From Glacieibacterium arshaanense (GTDB lineage: Bacteria > Pseudomonadota > Alphaproteobacteria > Sphingomonadales > Sphingomonadaceae): DNA of 64,000 nt. The position numbers and the translations under genes were made by a program. The stretch covers positions 1,021,413 through 1,085,412 of the forward strand of contig NZ_SIHO01000002.1 of the NCBI RefSeq assembly GCF_004681125.1, given 5' to 3'. The notes beneath the pieces were generated by a model. The model had not been told where the DNA came from. It made no database searches and saw only the letters and a list, made by a program, of their open reading frames with translations. This document shows, one piece after another, positions 24,119 through 33,865 of the stretch (positions are counted from its first letter, which is position 1; every line of letters begins with the position of its first letter).

Positions 24119-25666
24119 TTAGACGAACATGGCTTCGATCAGGCGCGGGCCTTTGGCGGCGAGGGCTTCGGACAGTGCGTCGTACAGGCCTTCGCTGGTG
24201 GTGACGCGGACGCCGGGGACGCCCATGCCTTTGGCCAGCGCCACCCAGTCGAGCGACGGGTTCGACAGGTCGAGCATCGACAGTGCCTTTGGGCCGGGGT
24301 TCGCCACACCGACGCGGCGCAGTTCGATGTTGAGGATGGCGTAGCTCGAGTTGTTGAGGATGATGGTGGTGACGTCGAGCTTTTCGCGCGCCATCGTCCA
24401 CAGCGCCTGCACGGTGTACATGCCGCTGCCGTCGGCCTGCAGCGCGACGACCTTGCGGTCGGGGCAGGCGACCGCGCAGCCGACCGCGAGCGGCAGGCCC
24501 TGGCCGATGGCGCCGCCGGTCAGCGCCAGCCAGTCGTGGCGCTTCGAGCCGGCGCTGAACATGAAGCAGGCGCCGCCGAGCGTTGCGGATTCGTCTGAGA
24601 CTATGGCGTTTTCAGGGAGCAGTTTGGCGACGACGGCGGCGAGGTTGGCCGGGTTGAGCGGCCCGGGCTCGACCGGCGGCGTGCCCGGTGTGGCGACGCC
24701 GGCGGGTTCGGCGGGCGCGCCCAGCGCATCGGCGAGTGCGGCCAGTGCGGCTTGCGGGTCCTCGCGCGGAGTGGCGAGGCGGACGAGCCTCGCGCCGTCG
24801 GGCGATAGCCAACTCGGCTTGCCGGGGTAGGCGAAGAACGACACCGGCGGCTCGGCGCCGGCGAAAATGATGGTGTCATAGTCCTTGATGAACTCGGCCG
24901 CCATTTCGCCGAAATAGGGCAGGCGTTCGACCGCGACGCGGCCGGCGCCGCGCTGGATGCGCGCGGCGAAGGTTTCGCAGATGAGCTTGGCGCCGGTGGC
25001 GGCAGCGACGCGGCCGGCGGCATGCAGCGCGCCTTCGCGCAATGCGCGGCCGCCGAGGAACAGCGCGGTGCGGGTGCCGGCCTTGAGTGCAGCGGCGGCT
25101 TCGGCAACCGCGGCTTCGGGTGCCTGCGGCGCGGGCGGGGCGGCAATCGGTGCGACGGCACCGGCGCCTTCGTCCCAGGCGTGGTCGGCGGGCACGATGA
25201 CGGTGGCGATGCGGCCGGGATAGCCCTGGGCGGCGACGAACGCCTCGGCACCGGCGTGCGGCAGGTCGCGGTTGGATTTGGAGATGCGGACAAAGTCGGA
25301 CATCGGCCGCGCCACACCTGCGGCATCCGACGTCAGCGGCGCGTCATAATGTAGGTGATAAGTCGCGTGGTCACCGACGAGGTTGATCACCGGCGACATC
25401 GCGCGGCGCGCGTTGTGCAGGTTCGCCAGCCCGTTGCCGAGCCCGGGGCCGAGGTGGAGCAATGTCGCGGCGGGCTTGTCGGCCATGCGGCCATAGCCAT
25501 CGGCGGCGCCGGTCACCACGCCCTCGAACAGCGCCAGCACCGCGCGCATGCCGTGCTGGCCGTCGATCGCGGCGACGAGCTGCATTTCCGACGTGCCGGG
25601 GTTGGCAAAACACACCTCGACGCCGCAGTCGTGCAGCGTCTGGATCAGGGCTTCGGCGCCGTTCAT
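24119..25666 (-). CDS. Thiamine-diphosphate-dependent enzyme, acetolactate synthase large-subunit-like
   Basis: A 515-residue TPP enzyme with the three-domain layout of acetolactate synthase/benzoylformate decarboxylase. The N-terminal domain has FANPGTSEMQL and the cofactor-activating Glu in ALFEGVVTGAADGYGRM. The C-terminal domain has the ThDP/Mg motif ADGSGMYTVQALW followed by IILNNSSYAIL. It is shorter than IlvB and there is no small subunit next to it, so a decarboxylase or a degradative carboligase is as likely as branched-chain synthesis. It is transcribed alone. The substrate is unknown. Confidence 0.82.
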   Translation of the reverse strand: MNGAEALIQTLHDCGVEVCFANPGTSEMQLVAAIDGQHGMRAVLALFEGVVTGAADGYGRMADKPAATLLHLGPGLGNGLANLHNARRAMSPVINLVGDHATYHLHYDAPLTSDAAGVARPMSDFVRISKSNRDLPHAGAEAFVAAQGYPGRIATVIVPADHAWDEGAGAVAPIAAPPAPQAPEAAVAEAAAALKAGTRTALFLGGRALREGALHAAGRVAAATGAKLICETFAARIQRGAGRVAVERLPYFGEMAAEFIKDYDTIIFAGAEPPVSFFAYPGKPSWLSPDGARLVRLATPREDPQAALAALADALGAPAEPAGVATPGTPPVEPGPLNPANLAAVVAKLLPENAIVSDESATLGGACFMFSAGSKRHDWLALTGGAIGQGLPLAVGCAVACPDRKVVALQADGSGMYTVQALWTMAREKLDVTTIILNNSSYAILNIELRRVGVANPGPKALSMLDLSNPSLDWVALAKGMGVPGVRVTTSEGLYDALSEALAAKGPRLIEAMFV

Positions 25667-25738
25667 TGGATGCTCCCCACAGGTTTTGATGTGACTTGGC
25701 GCAGGCGCGGCGGGGTTGGCAAGGGGGGAATGGCGGCA

Positions 25739-25821
25739 AGGGCCTCCGGCGGGCAGGGGCTAGCCCCTGCACCCATGTGATTTTAGGGTGCAGGGGCTAG
25801 CCCCTGCCCGCCGGAGGCTCT
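25739..25821. repeat. Interspersed inverted repeat, near-perfect paired copy
   Basis: The most regular copy: two 36-bp arms differing at one position, both with inner palindrome GGGGCTAGCCCC, and an 11-base loop (ATGTGATTTTA). The right tip supplies part of the TAG stop of trmFO. Best type copy for the family. Confidence 0.95.
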
Positions 25822-27148
25822 ATGCGCCGAGCCAGTTCCCGAGGTCAGTCACCGCGCGCGCGGCGAGGCCGGCTTTGCGGTCGCCCTTGGCCTTGCGGCC
25901 GGTGCCGACGCCGTCGATCGGCGGGAACAGCCCGAAATTGACGTTCATCGGCTGGAAGCTGTCGGCGCGCGCGCCGCCGGTGATGTGGGTGAGCAGCGCG
26001 CCGAGTGCAGTGGTCGGCGGCGGCGGGGTGAGCGTGCGGCCCGCGACTTCGGCAGCGGCGGCGCGGCCGGCGAACAGCCCGACGGCGGCGCTTTCGACAT
26101 AGCCTTCGCAGCCGGTGATTTGCCCGGCGAAGCGGATGCGCGGCTCGGCCTTGAGGCGCAGCGTCTCATCGAGCAGCACGGGGGATTTGATGAAGGTATT
26201 GCGGTGCAGGCCGCCGAGCCGCGCGAACTCGGCGTTCTGCAGCCCGGGGATCATGCGGAACACGCGGACCTGTTCGGCGTGCTTCAGCTTGGTCTGGAAG
26301 CCGACGATATTCCACAGTGTGCCGAGCGCATTGTCCTGCCGCAGCTGCACGACCGCCCAGGCGCGGCGGCCGGTGGCGGGATTGGTCAACCCGACGGGCT
26401 TCATCGGGCCGAAGCGCGGCGTGTTGCGGCCGCGTTCGGCCATGACCTCGATTGGCATGCAGCCGTCGAAATAGGGGGTGTTGGCCTCCCATTCCTTGAA
26501 CACGGTCTTTTCGCCGGCGAGCATCGCATCGATGAAAGCTTCGTATTCCGCCTTGTCCATCGGGCAGTTGATGTAGTCCTTGGTGTCGCCCTTGTCCCAG
26601 CGCGACTGGTACCAGGCGGTTTCCATGTCGATGCTGTCGAAATGCACGATCGGCGCAATCGCATCGAAGAACGCCAGCGCGTCCTGCCCGGTGCGCGCGG
26701 CGATCCAGTTGGCGAGCGGCGTCGCGGTCAACGGCCCGGTGGCGATGATGACATGGCGCCAGTCGGGGTCAGGCGCATCGACGCGTTCGCGGCGCAGTTC
26801 AATGAGTGGCTCGGCAGCAATCGCGGCGGTGACGGCATCGGCAAAGGCATCGCGGTCAACGGCGAGCGCCGACCCCGCCGGCACGCGCGCACCGTCGGCG
26901 CAGCGCATGATCAGCGACTCCATCCGGCGCATTTCGGCGTGGATCAGCCCGACGGCATTGTGTTCGGGATCGTCCGACCGGAAACTGTTAGAGCACACCA
27001 GTTCGGCCAGCGCGTCGGTGTGGTGCGCGTCGGTGCCCTGCACGCCGCGCATTTCGTGCAACACGACCGAGACGCCGGCACGCGCCAGCTGCCACGCGGC
27101 TTCGGATCCGGCGAGGCCGCCGCCGATGATGTGAACGGTGTTTTCCAT
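25820..27148 (-). CDS. trmFO: Methylenetetrahydrofolate-tRNA-(uracil-54-C5)-methyltransferase TrmFO
   Basis: Folate/FAD-dependent enzyme that makes m5U54 (ribothymidine) in the tRNA T-loop, 442 residues. The N-terminal dinucleotide fold [19 protein letters not shown] binds [14 protein letters not shown] and [14 protein letters not shown] hold the two conserved cysteines. The ATG at 27148 (MENTVHII) is the proper start; the frame extends to 27226 only because it reads through a repeat. Monocistronic on this strand, with repeat elements abutting both ends. This folate pathway replaces the SAM-dependent TrmA found in gammaproteobacteria. Confidence 0.95.
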   Translation of the reverse strand: MENTVHIIGGGLAGSEAAWQLARAGVSVVLHEMRGVQGTDAHHTDALAELVCSNSFRSDDPEHNAVGLIHAEMRRMESLIMRCADGARVPAGSALAVDRDAFADAVTAAIAAEPLIELRRERVDAPDPDWRHVIIATGPLTATPLANWIAARTGQDALAFFDAIAPIVHFDSIDMETAWYQSRWDKGDTKDYINCPMDKAEYEAFIDAMLAGEKTVFKEWEANTPYFDGCMPIEVMAERGRNTPRFGPMKPVGLTNPATGRRAWAVVQLRQDNALGTLWNIVGFQTKLKHAEQVRVFRMIPGLQNAEFARLGGLHRNTFIKSPVLLDETLRLKAEPRIRFAGQITGCEGYVESAAVGLFAGRAAAAEVAGRTLTPPPPTTALGALLTHITGGARADSFQPMNVNFGLFPPIDGVGTGRKAKGDRKAGLAARAVTDLGNWLGA

Positions 27149-27188
27149 GGGGGCGATGTATGCGCTGCGCGCGGCGGCGTAAAGCAGC

Positions 27189-27287
27189 AGAGCCTCCGGC
27201 GGGCAGGGGCTTGCCCCTGCACCCAATGGACTAGGGCACGCCCCAACAATCGGGTGCAGGCCTCAGGCCTGCCCGCCGGAGGCCCTT
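27189..27287. repeat. Interspersed inverted repeat, paired copy overlapping a gene end
   Basis: Left half has inner palindrome GGGGCTTGCCCC, right half GGCCTCAGGCC. The right half (27247-27287) contains the last seven codons and stop of the gene at 27263. Confidence 0.93.
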
Positions 27288-27931
27288 TTCCGCTTCGAAA
27301 CAATCTCGAACAACGGATTGGGCTTCGGCGGCGCGATGCGCCTCAGCGTGTTGGTGTCGCGGTGCAGGAACGGTTCTTTGTTGCCGCGGACGATCAGCGT
27401 GGTGTCGCTGACGTAGCTGTAGCTGTCGGCATCGTTGAAGAGGATTTCGAGATCGTAGGCATCGGTGCGGAACGCGTGTTCGAGGAAAGCCGTCGAGACG
27501 ATGCCATTTTCGGTGCTGCCGCGTTGGGCGCTGACCTTGAGGACGCGGTCGCCGGGATTGGCGGTGCCCTTGGCGAGCACCGATTGGCCACGCGGGATGG
27601 TCAGCGATTGCAGGATCAGGCCGGTGGCAGGTTCGTACGACCAATAGCCGATCTGGTCGTGGAAGGTGATGTCTTCTTCCAGCGTGGTGATGTGGATGTG
27701 GTAGCGCAGGCCGTAGAGCAGCTGCGGGCCATTGGCTTGCGGATCAATGGGCTGGAACTCTGCGCGTTCGATGAAGGTGCGGCGTTCTGGGCCGTCTGCC
27801 TTGGGCGCGAGATCGACGCCGAACGTACCTTCCCAGACGCCGGCAAGCGGCAGCAAGGGACCGAGGTTGGCGAGCGTGTCGGGGTCGACGTCCTCGGGCT
27901 CGGTGAAGATGTCGTCGGGGAATTTGGCCAT
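27263..27931 (-). CDS. Heme-binding beta-barrel (FABP/nitrobindin-like) protein
   Basis: A 222-residue cytoplasmic protein of the DUF1794/THAP4-type lipocalin-like barrel. PLLPLAGVWEGTF near the start and QIGYWSYEPATGLILQSLTI are the typical strands; a His near HIHITT may contact heme. The last residues (RASGGQA) and stop are encoded by the repeat element, so the natural C-terminus has been replaced or extended by the insertion. The start could be 27931 (MAKFPDD) or the ATG two codons earlier at 27937. Role unknown; nitrobindins handle NO or peroxynitrite. Confidence 0.7.
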   Translation of the reverse strand: MAKFPDDIFTEPEDVDPDTLANLGPLLPLAGVWEGTFGVDLAPKADGPERRTFIERAEFQPIDPQANGPQLLYGLRYHIHITTLEEDITFHDQIGYWSYEPATGLILQSLTIPRGQSVLAKGTANPGDRVLKVSAQRGSTENGIVSTAFLEHAFRTDAYDLEILFNDADSYSYVSDTTLIVRGNKEPFLHRDTNTLRRIAPPKPNPLFEIVSKRKRASGGQA

Positions 27932-27981
27932 GCGCAATCCTGTCGAATCGCCCTATTTCTGGCACGGCGGTCGCAGGTCGT

Positions 27982-29373
27982 CTAGGTCGACAGATAGCCG
28001 TACCAGACGATGAGCAGCAGCATGCGTGCGGCAAAGCCGCTGCCCGAAACGGCCGACAGCGCCATGCTGACCAGCGCGACGACAGCACCGGTGGCGAGCG
28101 CCAGCGGCAGCCGCGCGGCATCGGCGTTCCACAGTGCGCCTGGTAGCGCCATCGCCAGCGCCCAGACCAGTCCCGCCGTGACGAAGGCAGCACGGCGCAG
28201 TGTCGGCGAGAGCGCGGTGGTCATGGTCAGCGCGCGTAGGCCCTTGGGCTCGGTGCGGCCGGCGTGCGCGGTGAGCGCGAAGATCAGCCACAGATTGGCG
28301 GTGGCGCTGCCGACATGGCGATAGTCGGCAGCCAGCCCGGCGATGCTGGCGCCGAGCGCGAGAAGTAACAGCAGCCGGCCGCCACCGATGAGGGTGAATT
28401 CCGCGCGCAGCAGCCCGAGCAATGGGACGCGGGCAGCGCCGGCGGGCTGTGCGTTGGGGTTGGCGGGTGGCGGCGCAGGCTGCGCGGTCACCCGGTCGGC
28501 GAGCGCCGCGTACCAGCGCCGCTTGGCGGGGCGGTGCGGGCGGTAGATGAGCCCGGCGAACGCGGCGAGCGCGACGGCAATCGCCGCCCAGGCCAGCCGC
28601 GACGGGATGTAGCCCGGCGACAGCAACCCGGCCATGACATCGAGCGATACGCGGCCGGGCAGTGCATCGACACCGCCGACGGCAAAGTCGTCGCTGCCGG
28701 CGGGGGCGCCATAGACCAAAGGCCGGACAAAGCCGGCGAAATCGTACATGTTGGCGGCAAAGCTTGGCGCCATATGCTGCGCGGCGGCGGGCACGGCGAT
28801 CGACGCGAGCCAGACCCACAGATAGATAAAGTCGCCGAGCGCGCGGCGCGTCCACGGCATTGCGTCGAACAGCTGGCGAATGGCGGCGAGCCCCATGACT
28901 GCGGGCGCGGCGACGAGCCACAACGCGAAGCTGATTTGCCACAAACTGACCGGCTCGACGGTGATGACCAGCCAGCCGAGCAGCCAGCCGCCGAGGTTGA
29001 GCGCGGCGAGCACGCCGAACAGCACCAGCACATCGGCGCCGAAGCGACCGAGCGTGATGGCGACGCGCGATGCCGGGCTGACCTCCTCGATCTGCCATGG
29101 CTGGCGGCGCGTTGTGTTGGCGCGCAGGTAGAGGAACGCCACCGGCAGCAGCAGCGTCGAGACGACGATGCCCAGCGACACGCCGAGCATCGCCGACGTG
29201 AGCACCGGCAGGTGGTTGCCGACAGCGATGGTGACCGACGAGCCGTCATCGCGCCCGACAAAGAACCGCGCGCCAACCGGGCCGACGAGCAGCAGCAGCC
29301 ACAGCCCCCAGCTGCGCGAATAGCGCTTGAGCGATGTGAGCAGCGATGACTGCGCGACGGCTGTTGCACTCAT
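27982..29373 (-). CDS. ABC transporter permease protein
   Basis: A 463-residue integral membrane protein with about ten to twelve hydrophobic segments, beginning MSATAVAQSSLLTSLKRYSR. It is the membrane partner of the ATPase encoded immediately upstream; the ATG at 29373 overlaps that gene's TGA (ATGA), a clear case of translational coupling. The arrangement (one ATPase, one ABC-2-like permease, no binding protein) suggests an exporter or a heme/lipid-type transporter. Substrate unknown. The frame is open to 29832 but that part lies inside the ATPase gene. Confidence 0.78.
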   Translation of the reverse strand: MSATAVAQSSLLTSLKRYSRSWGLWLLLLVGPVGARFFVGRDDGSSVTIAVGNHLPVLTSAMLGVSLGIVVSTLLLPVAFLYLRANTTRRQPWQIEEVSPASRVAITLGRFGADVLVLFGVLAALNLGGWLLGWLVITVEPVSLWQISFALWLVAAPAVMGLAAIRQLFDAMPWTRRALGDFIYLWVWLASIAVPAAAQHMAPSFAANMYDFAGFVRPLVYGAPAGSDDFAVGGVDALPGRVSLDVMAGLLSPGYIPSRLAWAAIAVALAAFAGLIYRPHRPAKRRWYAALADRVTAQPAPPPANPNAQPAGAARVPLLGLLRAEFTLIGGGRLLLLLALGASIAGLAADYRHVGSATANLWLIFALTAHAGRTEPKGLRALTMTTALSPTLRRAAFVTAGLVWALAMALPGALWNADAARLPLALATGAVVALVSMALSAVSGSGFAARMLLLIVWYGYLST

Positions 29374-30011
29374 GCCGGCAGCACCTGGCCGCCGTCGACG
29401 CGCAGCACCTGCACCGCGTGCGGCGCCAGCTCGTCGGACAGATGTGTGGTCATGACGACCACCGCCTCGCGGGCGCGGTCGACGATCAGCGCGCCGAGCT
29501 TGCGCGCGGTTTCGCCGTCGAGTTCGGCGGTCGGTTCGTCGAGCGCCAGCAGTTGCGGTTGGCCGAGCAGCGCCTGCACGAAGACCAGCCGCCGCCGCAT
29601 GCCGCCCGAGTAGCTGGCGATGCGGCCATTGACGTCGGCGTGCAGCCCGACGGCATCGGCAAGCCCGAGGAACTGTGCATCGGCGGTGCCGAGGTCGAGG
29701 CCCTTGAGGCTCGCCATGTGGCGTGCGAATTCGCGTGCGGTCAGGTCTTCGGGCAAGTCGACCGCCTGCGGGGCATAGCCGAGCGTCGCGCGCAACGTCG
29801 CACGCGCGGCAGGCAGTGCGGCGCCGTCCCAAGCGATGGCGCCGTGGTCAGGGCGTTCGGCGGTGGCGAGCAGCCGCAGCAGCGTCGATTTGCCCGCGCC
29901 GCTCGGCCCGACGAGCAGCGTCAGACCTACCGGGAAGGTCAGGGAGACGCCGTTTAGAACCGCCTTGCGGCCGTAGGATTTCGAAACATTGTCGAGCGAA
30001 AGAAGCGCCAT
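29370..30011 (-). CDS. ABC transporter ATP-binding protein
   Basis: A 213-residue nucleotide-binding subunit. Walker A GPSGAGKSTLLR, signature SYSGGMRRRL, Walker B LLALDEPTAELD and the switch TTHLSDEL are all in order. The ATG at 30011 (MALLSLDNVSKSYG) is the family-typical start; further upstream codons are spurious. Couples to the permease gene by a four-base overlap. Small stand-alone ATPases of this kind usually drive ABC-2 exporters. Confidence 0.92.
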   Translation of the reverse strand: MALLSLDNVSKSYGRKAVLNGVSLTFPVGLTLLVGPSGAGKSTLLRLLATAERPDHGAIAWDGAALPAARATLRATLGYAPQAVDLPEDLTAREFARHMASLKGLDLGTADAQFLGLADAVGLHADVNGRIASYSGGMRRRLVFVQALLGQPQLLALDEPTAELDGETARKLGALIVDRAREAVVVMTTHLSDELAPHAVQVLRVDGGQVLPA

Positions 30012-30088
30012 GAACCGTTTGCCACCTGTTGTTGCCGGCAGGTGTATTGCATAAATAATACGGTTAAGGCAAGCGCTGGCGCTAAGGC

Positions 30089-30169
30089 CTAGATGACGTG
30101 AAACACCAGCAAGCCGATGACGATGATCCCCGGAACCCCGAGCATCCACAAGATCAGGCCCTTGCCCAT
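30089..30169 (-). CDS. 26-residue single-helix membrane peptide
   Basis: A tiny gene: MGKGLILWMLGVPGIIVIGL then LVFHVI. It has a clear ribosome site (GCGAGGAAATTTT before the ATG), begins with a basic residue and is otherwise one hydrophobic helix, as expected for an inner-membrane micropeptide. Similar short 'MGKG...LW.LGVP' peptides seem familiar from proteobacterial genomes, but this is from memory. It lies 77 bp upstream of the ABC ATPase on the same strand and could be its small partner, and it is divergent from gyrA. Function unknown. Confidence 0.65.
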   Translation of the reverse strand: MGKGLILWMLGVPGIIVIGLLVFHVI

Positions 30170-30343
30170 AAAATTTCCTCGCTGGTTGCGTTGTCGATGA
30201 CCGTTTCAACGCAATCCTGGCCGCGAGGTTCCGTCCGGCCCCGGTTTTGTGCGGCAAAAGCGCGGAAAAACTGGCGTTTTGCGGGCAAACCCCCTAGAAG
30301 CGGAGGTTCGATATCTGCCTGAACGTCAAGGTTAAATAGTCTC

Positions 30344-33115
30344 ATGGATTCAACGACATCGCAGCTTCCGGGCGAGCCCGACATCAAGCCGGTCTCGATC
30401 GTCAAGGAAATGCGTGTCAGCTTCCTCGACTATGCGATGAGCGTCATTGTCGCACGCGCGCTCCCCGATGTCCGCGACGGGCTGAAGCCGGTGCACCGCC
30501 GCATCCTGTGGGGCGCGCATGAAAGCGGCTTCGTCGCCGGTAAGCCCTACCGCAAATCGGCGCGCATCGTCGGCGAAGTCATGGGTAAATACCACCCGCA
30601 CGGCGACAGCTCGATCTACGAAGCGCTGGTCCGCATGGCTCAGGATTGGTCGATGCGGCTGCCGCTGATCGACGGCCAGGGCAACTTCGGCTCGATGGAT
30701 CCCGACAAGGCTGCCGCCATGCGCTACACCGAAGCGCGGCTGGCGAAAGCGGCGAACGAGCTGCTCGACGACATCGACAAGGATACCGTCGATTTCATCG
30801 ACAACTATGACGGTTCCGAATCCGAACCCTCGGTATTGCCGGCGCGCTATCCCAACCTGCTGGTGAACGGCGCCGGCGGTATCGCGGTCGGCATGGCGAC
30901 CAATATCCCGCCGCACAATCTTGGCGAAGTCATCGACGCCTGCCGCGCCTATCTCGACAATCCGGCGATCACCATCGACGAGTTGATGGTGCATTTGCCG
31001 GCGCCCGACTTCCCCACCGGCGCGATTCTGGTCGGCACCACAGGCTTGCGCAGCGCCTATCACACCGGCCGCGGCAGCATCATCATGCGCGCCCGCGCCA
31101 TCGTCGAGGAGGGCCGCGGCGACCGGCGCTCGATCGTGCTTACCGAAATTCCGTATCAGCTCGGCAAGAACAGCCTCGTCGAAAAGCTGGCGGAAGCCGT
31201 CAAGGATAAGCGCATCGAAGGTGTCAGCGACATCCGCGACGAATCGAGCCGCGAAGGCGTGCGCGTGGTGCTCGACCTGAAGCGCGATGCGGTGTCCGAC
31301 GTCGTGCTCAACCAGATCTATCGCCACACGCCGGCGCAATCATCGTTCGCGATCAACATGCTGGCGATCCGTGGCGGCCGCCCCGAATTGCTCAACCTGA
31401 AAGACGTCATCGAGGCGTTCATCAAGTTCCGCGAAGAAGTCATCACCCGGCGCTCGAAGTTCGAGCTCGGCAAGGCCCGCGAGCGCGCCCACATCCTGCT
31501 CGGGCTGATGATTGCCGTCGCCAACCTCGACGAAGTCGTGGCGATGATCCGCGCCTCGGCGACACCGGTCATTGCGCGCGAAGCGCTGATGGCGCGCGAC
31601 TGGCCGATGGGCGAAATCCGGCCGTATCTCGGGCTGGTCGACGCGACCGCGACGCTGGCGATCGGTGACGCCGATTACGCCGACACCTACCGGCTGAGCG
31701 AGCTGCAGGTCCGCGCGATACTCGACCTGCGCCTGCAGAAGCTGACCGCGCTGGGCCGCGAGGAAATCTCCGACGAGCTCAAGGAACTGGCAGCGCAGAT
31801 TGCCGACCTGCTCGACATTCTCGGCGACCGCGCGCGGCTGTATGCCGTGCTGCGCGCTGAGCTGGAGGCCGTCAGCGACCAGTTCGCCACCAAGCGCCGC
31901 ACCGAAATCGTCGTTGCCGGCGACGACATCGACGACGAAGACTTGATCGCGCGCGAGGAGATGGTCGTCACCGTCACCATGACGGGCTACATCAAGCGCG
32001 TCGCGCTGTCCGAATATCGCGCGCAGCACCGCGGCGGCAAAGGCCGGTCGGGCATGTCGACCAAGGACGAAGACGTCGTCACGAACTTGTTCGTGGCGAT
32101 GACGCACACGCCGGTGCTGTTCTTCTCGAGCGCCGGCAAGGTTTACCGGCTCAAGGTCTGGAAGCTGCCGCTGAGCAGTCCGCAGGCCAAGGGCCGCTTC
32201 ATGAAGCAGCTGTTGCCGCTGGCGGATGATGAAACCATCACCACGGTATTGCCGCTGCCCGAGGATGAGTCCGAATGGGGCCGTCTGCACGTCATGTTCG
32301 CTACCGCGCATGGCTCGGTGCGACGCAACTCGATGGATGCCTTCACCAACATCCAGTCGAACGGCAAGCTGGCAATCCGCTTCGAGGAAGGCGACGACGA
32401 CCGGCTGATTGCCGTTGCGCTGTGCGAGGAAGGCGATGACGTGTTCCTCGCGGCGCGCAGCCGCAAGGCGATCCGCTTTGCCGTCGATGACGTGCGCGAG
32501 TTCCAGAGCCGGACCTCGACGGGCGTCCGCGGCATGACGCTGGGTAAAGGCGACGAAGTTATTTCGATGTCGATTCTGAAGCGTTTCGAGGCGACACCGC
32601 AGGAGCGCGAGGACTATCTCAAGGCCGCTGCGTGGAAGGAAGGCGAAGGCGAGCGAGTGCTCTCCGAAACGCGCCAGGCGCAGTTTGCCGCCGCCGAGGA
32701 GTTCATCCTGACCATCACCGCCAACGGTTTCGGCAAGCGGTCGAGCGCCTATGAATATCGCCAGTCGGGCCGCGGCGGGCAGGGCATCGCCAACATCGCC
32801 GATTCGGAACGCAACGGGCCAGTGGTCGCGAGCTTCCCGGCGACCGATGCCGACCAGCTGATGCTCGTCACCGACCAGGGCAAGCTGATCCGTATCCGCT
32901 GCGACCAGATCCGCATCATGGGACGCGGCGCGCAGGGCGTGAAACTGTTCACCGTCGCTGACGAGGAGCATGTCGTGTCGGCCGCGAAGATCACCGATGA
33001 CGAGTCGGAAGATGACGCGGCGGACGACGGCACGGTGATCGAAGGCACGGTGATCGAAGGCACGGTGATCGACGGTGACGCAGGTGACGTCAGCGCGCCG
33101 GACCCGACCGAATAG
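30344..33115 (+). CDS. gyrA: DNA gyrase subunit A
   Basis: ATP-dependent negative supercoiling enzyme, cleavage subunit, 923 residues; partner GyrB is elsewhere. Catalytic Tyr128 in [10 protein letters not shown] and the quinolone-determining loop [17 protein letters not shown] are visible. A GyrA box (QHRGGKG) in the C-terminal wrapping domain separates it from ParC. Position equivalent to E. coli Asp87 is Glu93, while Ser83 is kept (Ser89). The acidic tail ends in a three-fold GTVIEG/GTVIDG repeat from 15-bp direct repeats near 33035-33080. The end overlaps the convergent lysoplasmalogenase gene by 26 bases. Confidence 0.96.
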   Translation: MDSTTSQLPGEPDIKPVSIVKEMRVSFLDYAMSVIVARALPDVRDGLKPVHRRILWGAHESGFVAGKPYRKSARIVGEVMGKYHPHGDSSIYEALVRMAQDWSMRLPLIDGQGNFGSMDPDKAAAMRYTEARLAKAANELLDDIDKDTVDFIDNYDGSESEPSVLPARYPNLLVNGAGGIAVGMATNIPPHNLGEVIDACRAYLDNPAITIDELMVHLPAPDFPTGAILVGTTGLRSAYHTGRGSIIMRARAIVEEGRGDRRSIVLTEIPYQLGKNSLVEKLAEAVKDKRIEGVSDIRDESSREGVRVVLDLKRDAVSDVVLNQIYRHTPAQSSFAINMLAIRGGRPELLNLKDVIEAFIKFREEVITRRSKFELGKARERAHILLGLMIAVANLDEVVAMIRASATPVIAREALMARDWPMGEIRPYLGLVDATATLAIGDADYADTYRLSELQVRAILDLRLQKLTALGREEISDELKELAAQIADLLDILGDRARLYAVLRAELEAVSDQFATKRRTEIVVAGDDIDDEDLIAREEMVVTVTMTGYIKRVALSEYRAQHRGGKGRSGMSTKDEDVVTNLFVAMTHTPVLFFSSAGKVYRLKVWKLPLSSPQAKGRFMKQLLPLADDETITTVLPLPEDESEWGRLHVMFATAHGSVRRNSMDAFTNIQSNGKLAIRFEEGDDDRLIAVALCEEGDDVFLAARSRKAIRFAVDDVREFQSRTSTGVRGMTLGKGDEVISMSILKRFEATPQEREDYLKAAAWKEGEGERVLSETRQAQFAAAEEFILTITANGFGKRSSAYEYRQSGRGGQGIANIADSERNGPVVASFPATDADQLMLVTDQGKLIRIRCDQIRIMGRGAQGVKLFTVADEEHVVSAAKITDDESEDDAADDGTVIEGTVIEGTVIDGDAGDVSAPDPTE

Positions 33116-33746
33116 CCCCGGCGACAAACCAGAAGATCAGGAACTGGCCGAAGTAATAGAGCCACCAGACGGCCAAGCCGAGCGCCGGACCTGACCCCGG
33201 GTGCTGCAGGCGCACCGCAATCAGCGCGTCGGAGACGAGGAACATCAGCGCGCCGAGCGGCACGCGGCGGTCGAAGCGGCTGGCAAATGCTGCGGCGGTC
33301 ATGCCGGTGAGCAGCAGCGCATAGACCGCCAGCCCGGTGTTGCCGGCGACGAGCATCCGCGGCAACGCCACGCCGGCGACCAGCAACGCCGCGACGATGG
33401 CCAGCGTCAGTGCATCGAGCGGGCGCCGGCGATTGCGCAGATAGAGCGTGATCGCGAGGATGTGCCCGACACCGAATGCCGCCGCGCCAACTTCGAAGCG
33501 GCCGGGCATACCGAGCAGCACGTCGCCTGCCGTCCCCGCCGCCATGACGCCGGCAAGCAGCCAGCCATCGGTGCTGCGCGCCCACAGCAGCGCCACCAGC
33601 GCCAACAACCCGATGCACAGCCCCTTGAGCACCACGCCCGGCACCGGTGCGAGTTGCGGTTCAATCAGCGGGTAGACGCTGCCAAGCAACAGAGATGCGG
33701 CAATCAGCACACGCACGATTTGCGTCCTGGCGGTGACTTGTGGCAT
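33090..33746 (-). CDS. Lysoplasmalogenase-like (YhhN/TMEM86) membrane protein
   Basis: A 218-residue protein with about eight membrane helices of the YhhN family. [12 protein letters not shown] and [12 protein letters not shown] carry the conserved Asp residues of the family active site, and the C-terminal [11 protein letters not shown] segment fits. Known members hydrolyse lysoplasmalogens or related ether lipids; the substrate here is inferred. Convergent with gyrA, with overlapping ends. Confidence 0.85.
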   Translation of the reverse strand: MPQVTARTQIVRVLIAASLLLGSVYPLIEPQLAPVPGVVLKGLCIGLLALVALLWARSTDGWLLAGVMAAGTAGDVLLGMPGRFEVGAAAFGVGHILAITLYLRNRRRPLDALTLAIVAALLVAGVALPRMLVAGNTGLAVYALLLTGMTAAAFASRFDRRVPLGALMFLVSDALIAVRLQHPGSGPALGLAVWWLYYFGQFLIFWFVAGAIRSGPAR

Positions 33747-33865
33747 GATCTTCTCTCCTGTTGCACAGCACGAAATGATGATGCATAAACGCTTCGCATC
33801 CGTGTCTGAAATGTATATGGGGGCGCTCGCGTGTCACACGCATCAATGTCTAAGGAGAAACACAC

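Noticed and set aside
31340..33127. 595-codon open frame on the minus strand over gyrA
   Set aside because: Antisense shadow of a conserved gyrA in GC-rich DNA; it has no recognisable domains or ribosome site. Similar long shadows over fumarase, ppx, cckA, lptD and pdxA were dropped for the same reason.
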